In this document: positions 59,539-64,000 of the stretch, piece by piece | Numbering within the stretch: the first letter of the stretch is position 1 | How the letters are laid out: each line of letters starts with the position of its first letter | Assembly: GCF_002813445.1 (NCBI RefSeq) | Contig: NZ_PHHD01000001.1 | Span: forward strand, 2,542,001-2,606,000 | Direction: 5' to 3' | Source: Pseudomonas tolaasii NCPPB 2192 | GTDB lineage: Bacteria; Pseudomonadota; Gammaproteobacteria; Pseudomonadales; Pseudomonadaceae | Length of the DNA: 64,000 bases | Translations under genes and position numbers: made by a program | Notes under the pieces: generated by a model | Told to the model about the DNA's origin: nothing | The model's input: only the letters and a program-made list of their open reading frames with translations | Database searches by the model: none

Positions 59539-61068
59539 TCACAGGCTCTGTTGCGTAGCTGCATCCACAATCCGGTTACGCCCGGTGTGCTTGGCCTCAT
59601 ACAAGGCCTGGTCAGCACTCAACAACAGCGCCTCCAATGACACACGGCTGCGCTTGCTCCAGGTGCTCATGCCAATGCTCACCGTAATCGGCTGAGCATC
59701 ACCCGCCATCCGCGGCAGGCGCTCGACGCTGCAGCGAATGTGTTCGGCAATCACCCAGGCGCCTCTGGCGTCGGTAACCGGCAGCACCACCGCAAACTCT
59801 TCCCCGCCATAACGCGCCGCCAAATCTGCGGGGCGCCGAATGTTTTCATCGATGACGTGTGCCACCTGGCGCAAGGCCTCGTCGCCGCCGTGGTGGCCAT
59901 GGCGATCGTTGAAGGCCTTGAAGTGGTCCACGTCGATCATCAGCACCGTCAGCGGTTCGGTGGAGCGCTGCGCGCGGTCCCATTCCAGGCGCAGGCGCTG
60001 GTCGAGCGTGCGTCGGTTGGCCAGCCCGGTGAGCGGGTCGGTGGCAGCAAGTTCTGACAGCACTTGTTCGGCGTGATGGCGGCGGCGCAATTCGTGACTC
60101 AGCATCCATGTCAGCCACAGCAGGCCCGCGCACAGCACGCCCGTCGCCAGGCTGACCAGAATGGCGGCACGTCTCCAAGGCGCAAACACTTCATCGGCAG
60201 ACAGCGCCACCGCAACCACCAACGGCAGGTTGCCTACGGTAGAAAAGCTGTACAGCCGCGCCTGGCTATCCACGCTGGAAATGCCTTCAAAGCTGCCGTC
60301 GTGTTCCTTGAGCATGCGCGCCACATTCGGACGCTGGCTCAGGTCCTTGTCGATCATGTCCACTTCCAGCAGCGGTTCCTGCGCGAGCAGAATGCCCTGC
60401 TGATTGATCAGGTTGATGGTGCTGTTACGGCCAATATTCAGCCCGCTGAACAACTGATGAAAGTAAGACAAACGCATTGAAGCCACCGCTACGCCCTGAA
60501 AACGCCCGTCCGGTGCAGACACCCGGCGGCTGAATGCAATTCGCCACGGGTCATCACACACGCAGCGCGCCGTGAACGGTCGGCTGATATACAAGCCGAT
60601 TTCCGGGTGGGTGCGGTGTATCTGGAAATAGTCGCGGTCGGCAAAGTTGCCGGTTTTGGGCGTGAGCAGCGAGGAGTCCGCGATCACTTCGCCTTGGGCG
60701 TCCAGCAGCAGGATGTCGCCTTTGTACGGTGCAGCGGTGGAGCGGTCGAACAGTATCAAGTGACGAATGCTGGCTGAGACGCTGTGCAAATCATTGCGCT
60801 CGGTGGCCGCGATCAAGCCCTTGAGGGTCATGTCGTACAACTCGACGTTGCGCAGCACGTCGGCATCGATCAATTGAGTGATGTTGTTCGCCGTGCGTTT
60901 GGCCGTTTGCAAGGTGTTGGCGCGTTCACGAATCAGCAGCGCGGTGACGATGGTGACGATCACCAGCACCGCAAGCACGCTTCCTGTGATCAGCAAGCGT
61001 TCCGGGCGACGTGTGGGGCGAGGCAGGCTCGGGCTCATCGTGCTGACTTCTGTTTCGAGGATGCCCAT
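59539..61068 (-). CDS. Membrane diguanylate cyclase with a periplasmic sensor
   Basis: A 509-residue GGDEF protein that would make cyclic di-GMP. Membrane helix 1 is at about 25-45, a periplasmic Cache-like sensor about 60-295 (FADRDYFQIHRTHPEIGLYI, AFSRRVSAPDGRFQGVAVASM), membrane helix 2 about 303-325, and a GGDEF domain from about 345. The signature is GGEEF near 421, and an inhibitory I-site RPAD lies five residues before it, so product feedback is expected. ATG 61068 and ATG 61038 are both possible starts with weak ribosome sites. Ligand unknown. Confidence 0.9.
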   Translation of the reverse strand: MGILETEVSTMSPSLPRPTRRPERLLITGSVLAVLVIVTIVTALLIRERANTLQTAKRTANNITQLIDADVLRNVELYDMTLKGLIAATERNDLHSVSASIRHLILFDRSTAAPYKGDILLLDAQGEVIADSSLLTPKTGNFADRDYFQIHRTHPEIGLYISRPFTARCVCDDPWRIAFSRRVSAPDGRFQGVAVASMRLSYFHQLFSGLNIGRNSTINLINQQGILLAQEPLLEVDMIDKDLSQRPNVARMLKEHDGSFEGISSVDSQARLYSFSTVGNLPLVVAVALSADEVFAPWRRAAILVSLATGVLCAGLLWLTWMLSHELRRRHHAEQVLSELAATDPLTGLANRRTLDQRLRLEWDRAQRSTEPLTVLMIDVDHFKAFNDRHGHHGGDEALRQVAHVIDENIRRPADLAARYGGEEFAVVLPVTDARGAWVIAEHIRCSVERLPRMAGDAQPITVSIGMSTWSKRSRVSLEALLLSADQALYEAKHTGRNRIVDAATQQSL

Positions 61069-61094
61069 AGCTTAGTAGGCAAACGCAGAATTAG

Positions 61095-61183
61095 TGTGGG
61101 AGCTGGCTTGCCTGCGATAGCGATGCACCTGCCCGCTGGGTCATATCTGGACTATCGCCATCGCAGGCACGCCAGCTCCCACA
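61095..61183. repeat. REPIN, main family
   Basis: Left arm from 61095 (TGTGGGAGCTGGCTTGCCTG...) and right arm to 61183; the right arm reads GCAGGCACGCCAGC, one base changed from the usual GCAGGCAAGCC. Pairing extends into ATAGCGAT/ATCGCCAT with mismatches. It lies between two minus-strand genes. Confidence 0.88.
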
Positions 61184-61188
61184 TCGCG

Positions 61189-62511
61189 TTAGAACACGTC
61201 GATCGGGTAATCCACGATCACACGGTACTCATCCACATCCCGGTCTACCGCCGAATAACCGTTTCCACCCCGGTTGGTGGCCCACTGCAGGCGCACGGCC
61301 AAATTCTTGGCCTTGCCGCCCTGCACCACGTATTTGAGGTCGATGTCCCGTTCCCAGTGCCTGGCGTCTTTTCCATCGGCACTGTACCAGGCGCTGTAGC
61401 CACGGCTGTTGGGGTCGACTTTGGTCAGGTCGGTCTTGCCGCTGATGTAGGACACGGCGCCTGTCAGGCCGGGCACGCCGAGGCCCGCGAAGTCATAGGC
61501 GTACTTGAGTTTCCACGAGCGCTCGTTGGGGCCGTTGAAATCCGAGTATTGCTGGGAATTGTCCAGGTACACGCTGTCGCCCTGGGTGATGTAGTCGAAA
61601 GGCGTGTTGCCGTTGACCCGCTGGTAAGCGGCGGTAACGCTGTGGTTGCCCACGCCCACGGTGAAATGCAGGCTGTAGGTATTGTTATCGATGCTGCCCA
61701 GCAGCGACCGGCCGGTGTCCTGGGTGTGGTAGTAGTGCACGCCGGGGTTGAGGCTCACGAGGTCGTTGAGCGCGTAGGTGTAATCCAGATCGTAGTAGTA
61801 CTGGTGCCACACGTCCTTCAGCTCGGACGCGTACAGGTTGCTGGTCAACCCCGCGACGCCGCTGAACGACACGCCGGCCCAGTTCAAATGCTGTGGCTCG
61901 GCGTGATCCGGCAGCGCGCCATAACTGGTGCCGATGCGGCGGTGGCCGCTTTGGTTGTACAGCTTGGTGAAGCTGGCCTGGCCACCTTCGATCAACCAGC
62001 CGTCAACGCTGTGGTTGGTCAGGCTCACGCCACGGAAGGTCTGCGGCAACATGCGGGTCATGCCACCGGCGATCACCGGGTTATTAAGGAACAGGTCGCC
62101 GGCTTTCAGTTCGGTGTCGAACGCGCGCATTTTCAAGGTGCCGCCAGCCGTTGAAAACGAGCCGGGCGCTTTGCCGTTGCCACTGCCGTAAGGAAGGATG
62201 CTGGAACCGTCGGTGCCGCCACCGCCGTCGAGTTTGAGGCCGAGCATGGCGTTCACGTCCAGGCCGAAACCGACGGTGCCCTGGGTGTAGCCGGACTCAA
62301 AAGTGCCGATGAAACCCTGGCCCCACTCCTTGCTGTCATCGGTGTGAATGTCGCGACGGTCGCGGTTCATGTAGTAGTTGCGGGTGTTGATCTTGAGGCT
62401 GGAGCCTTCGACGAAACCGTCGGCGGAGGAGGTGTCTGCCGCATGGGCGAGCGGGGTGATCGTTGCTGCTATCGCGAGAAATAACGGGGTGAACGTCAGC
62501 GAGTTCTTCAC
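61189..62511 (-). CDS. OprD-family outer-membrane porin
   Basis: Substrate-selective outer-membrane channel of the OprD/OpdK group. The 440-residue protein has a signal peptide (KNSLTFTPLFLAIAATITPL then AHA, about 1-24), the family N-terminus DGFVEGSSLKINTRNYYMNRD (about 31-51) and a beta-rich body ending VIVDYPIDVF with C-terminal Phe. The start is GTG 62511 with AAAGGAG eight bases upstream; an in-frame TTG at 62532 has none. The substrate cannot be told by eye; OprD homologues take up basic amino acids or carboxylates. Confidence 0.92.
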   Translation of the reverse strand: MKNSLTFTPLFLAIAATITPLAHAADTSSADGFVEGSSLKINTRNYYMNRDRRDIHTDDSKEWGQGFIGTFESGYTQGTVGFGLDVNAMLGLKLDGGGGTDGSSILPYGSGNGKAPGSFSTAGGTLKMRAFDTELKAGDLFLNNPVIAGGMTRMLPQTFRGVSLTNHSVDGWLIEGGQASFTKLYNQSGHRRIGTSYGALPDHAEPQHLNWAGVSFSGVAGLTSNLYASELKDVWHQYYYDLDYTYALNDLVSLNPGVHYYHTQDTGRSLLGSIDNNTYSLHFTVGVGNHSVTAAYQRVNGNTPFDYITQGDSVYLDNSQQYSDFNGPNERSWKLKYAYDFAGLGVPGLTGAVSYISGKTDLTKVDPNSRGYSAWYSADGKDARHWERDIDLKYVVQGGKAKNLAVRLQWATNRGGNGYSAVDRDVDEYRVIVDYPIDVF

Positions 62512-62579
62512 CGGTGGAGCTCCTTTGGTCAATCTTGAACGGCCAGTGTCGTGGGGGTGTGCCCGGCCTTTTTTACGGC

Positions 62580-62608
62580 AAAAAAAAGCCGCTGAAGTCA
62601 GCGGCTTT
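62580..62608 (-). terminator. Rho-independent terminator, minus strand
   Basis: On the minus strand, AAAGCCGCTGA-CT-TCAGCGGCTTT is followed by a run of T (the A run at 62580-62587 on the plus strand). It lies 68 bases upstream of the oprD-type start, so it ends transcripts coming from the sensor kinase gene and makes the porin gene independent. Confidence 0.88.
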
Positions 62609-62780
62609 AAACAGATTCCCAGTGTAGAGCCCTGGAAATAAGTCGAGGGAAATTCGTGTAAGCGGGAAGCTGTCTTGCCGTCGCGCTCATCGGTGCGTCA
62701 AAGTAACGCAGGCGAGCGGTGCGAGATAGAGTGTAACAAGATAATGACTGTTGCCCAAACCGCAACAGTTGGCGCGGGTT

Positions 62781-62887
62781 GATCGTTCCCATGCTCCGCG
62801 TGGGAATGCCTCTTGTGACGCTCTGCGTCACGCTTTGGGACGCGGAGCGTCCCCTGCTGCATTCCCACGCGGAGCGTGGGAACGATC
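62781..62887. repeat. Third-family palindromic element with three-armed fold
   Basis: Outer arms of 29 bases at 62781-62809 (GATCGTTCCCATGCTCCGCG...) and 62859-62887 are complementary with a single mismatch. Inside are two further perfect hairpins: GTGACGC-TCT-GCGTCAC (62815-62831) and GGGACGC-GGA-GCGTCCC (62837-62853). The whole folds into a three-arm cruciform. It is unrelated in sequence to the REP families above. It lies between the kinase gene and the terminator. Confidence 0.88.
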
Positions 62888-62897
62888 ATCGGAGTGC

Positions 62898-64000
62898 CTA
62901 GACGGGCAGGGTAATGCCAAACGTATTGCCGCCACCTTCACTGCGCACAAACACATCCCCGCCATGCATCAGCGCAATCGCCTTGACGATGGCCAGCCCC
63001 AGCCCATGGTTCGCGCCACTGTTACTGCGCGAAGCATCCACCCGGTAGAAGCGCTCGAACAACCGTGGCAGGTGCTCGCTGGCAATCTCGTCGCCAGGGT
63101 TGGTCACCCCGATGGAGACCTGATGTTCCTGCGCTTCAATGTTCACTTCGATCAGCCGCCCAGGCGCGGTGTGCTGCACCGCGTTACTCAGCAGATTGAT
63201 GAGCGCGCGGCGCAGGTGGGCCTTTTCGATGTGCACCATGGCATCGCCGCGCACGCTTACCTTGACCTGGGCGTCTTCAAGGATGAAATCGAGGTAATCG
63301 AGGGTGGTCGCTACTTCATCGGCCAGGGAGCTTTCGATCAGCTTGGTGGCCTTGCTGCCCTGGTCGGCGCTGGCGAGGAACAGCATGTCGTTGATGATCG
63401 AGCGCAAGCGTTCCAGCTCTTCAAGATTCGATTGCAGCACCTCGAAGTAATGCTCGGCTGATCGTCCGCGTGTGAGTGCGACCTGGGTCTGGCCGATCAG
63501 GTTGGTCAGGGGCGAGCGCAGTTCGTGGGCCACGTCGGCGTTGAAGGATTCCAGGCGTGAATAGGCCTGTTCAACCCGATCCAGCGTGGAATTGAACGAG
63601 TTGACGAACTGGCTCAGCTCCGGTGGCAGCGGCGACAATTGCAGCCGCCCGGACAGTTTCGGCGGCGCCAGTTTCTGCGCTTCATCCGAGAGCTTGCCCA
63701 GCGGTTTGAGGCCGATGCGCGATACCCAGAAGCCCAGCAAAGCCGCCAGCGCCACGCCGACAAAAGCCAGGCCGATCAACGCCACCAGCAATTGGTGCTG
63801 GGTCGCGCGGAAATTCTCGGTGTCGATGGCGATCATGAAACGCAGGGGCGGGCGCTGTTCCTTCGCCGCAAACTGGCTCACCAATACCTTGAACGGGTAT
63901 TCATGCCCCGGCAGACGCAAGTCGCGCTTGCCCGTCGGCCCCTCGGCAAAGGCGCGGATCTGTGCATCGGGGTTGCCGTATTCGTAGTTCGGATCGCTGC
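62898..64000 (-). CDS. Heavy-metal-type sensor histidine kinase (N-terminus outside window)
   Basis: The 3' part of a membrane histidine kinase; the frame is open to the window edge (367 codons), so the N-terminal sensor part is missing. Visible are the end of a periplasmic domain, a membrane helix (about residues 70-95 of the visible part, LLVALIGLAFVGVALAALLGFWV), a HAMP domain, the H-box FNADVAHELRSPLTNLIGQT with the phospho-accepting His, N-box RRALINLLSNAVQHT, G-boxes and GLGLAIVKAIALMHGG. The H-box form fits CopS/CusS/IrlS-type kinases. The response regulator should lie beyond the right edge. Confidence 0.9.
   Translation of the reverse strand, partial: SDPNYEYGNPDAQIRAFAEGPTGKRDLRLPGHEYPFKVLVSQFAAKEQRPPLRFMIAIDTENFRATQHQLLVALIGLAFVGVALAALLGFWVSRIGLKPLGKLSDEAQKLAPPKLSGRLQLSPLPPELSQFVNSFNSTLDRVEQAYSRLESFNADVAHELRSPLTNLIGQTQVALTRGRSAEHYFEVLQSNLEELERLRSIINDMLFLASADQGSKATKLIESSLADEVATTLDYLDFILEDAQVKVSVRGDAMVHIEKAHLRRALINLLSNAVQHTAPGRLIEVNIEAQEHQVSIGVTNPGDEIASEHLPRLFERFYRVDASRSNSGANHGLGLAIVKAIALMHGGDVFVRSEGGGNTFGITLPV

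Noticed and set aside
8190..61183. Reading the repeated palindromes as a CRISPR array
   Set aside because: The copies are single, dispersed in separate intergenic regions, inverted rather than direct, with unequal loops and no cas genes.

Overview
The window is chromosomal DNA from a Pseudomonas of the P. fluorescens type. The evidence is high GC, the mla-ibaG-murA-hisGDC order, a uraA-upp / hpt / mqo block, an AlkK-like ligase with DUF1302 and DUF1329 genes, a Pseudomonas-style dcw cluster, and many copies of the intergenic palindromes (REP/REPIN sequences) typical of this species group. I see no prophage, plasmid, insertion sequence, CRISPR array, rRNA or tRNA. Protein names rest on motif and family recognition; no search was run.

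Layout. 0.2-3.2 kb: mlaFEDCB, the retrograde phospholipid transport system that keeps the outer membrane asymmetric. 3.35-8.2 kb: ibaG, murA, hisG, hisD, hisC (peptidoglycan entry and histidine synthesis). 8.3-14 kb: uraA and upp (uracil uptake and salvage) divergent from hpt and a WbuC-type cupin, then a secreted protein, a PA4642-type protein and mqo. 14-25.9 kb: mostly single genes: a YajG-type lipoprotein, small hypothetical proteins, an acyltransferase, a CPXCG zinc-ribbon protein, a DUF2007 protein, a SRAP (YedK/HMCES) protein, a dCache chemoreceptor, an M48 lipoprotein peptidase, a TMEM165/GDT1 manganese exporter behind a yybP-ykoY riboswitch, rsmC, a hydroxyacid dehydrogenase and a LysE exporter. 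26.2-34.5 kb: acyl-CoA ligase, DUF1302 barrel, DUF1329 periplasmic protein and a MalT-like LuxR regulator, probably a lipid or fatty-acid utilisation module. 34.5-36.2 kb: an MBL hydrolase and an OmpA-like lipoprotein. 36.2-40.8 kb: dolP-diaA-yraN-lpoA, divergent from rsmI. 40.86-41.21 kb: rnpB (RNase P RNA). 41.4-59.4 kb: the complete dcw cluster mraZ-rsmH-ftsL-ftsI-murE-murF-mraY-murD-ftsW-murG-murC-ddlB-ftsQ-ftsA-ftsZ-lpxC, nearly all genes overlapping, with an MraZ operator at its promoter. 59.5-64 kb: a diguanylate cyclase, an OprD-family porin and the 3' part of a heavy-metal-type sensor kinase that runs off the window.

Much of the window serves the cell envelope: lipid A (lpxC), peptidoglycan precursors (murA, murC-G, mraY, ddlB), septation (fts genes), outer-membrane maintenance (mla, dolP) and PBP activation (lpoA). 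Eleven REP/REPIN-type palindromes punctuate the intergenic spaces outside the 34.5-59.4 kb core and are absent inside it.

The least-understood pieces are the ligase/DUF1302/DUF1329/LuxR module, a SRAP protein whose active-site Asn and His appear exchanged, and the architecture of the composite and polarity-reversed palindromes.
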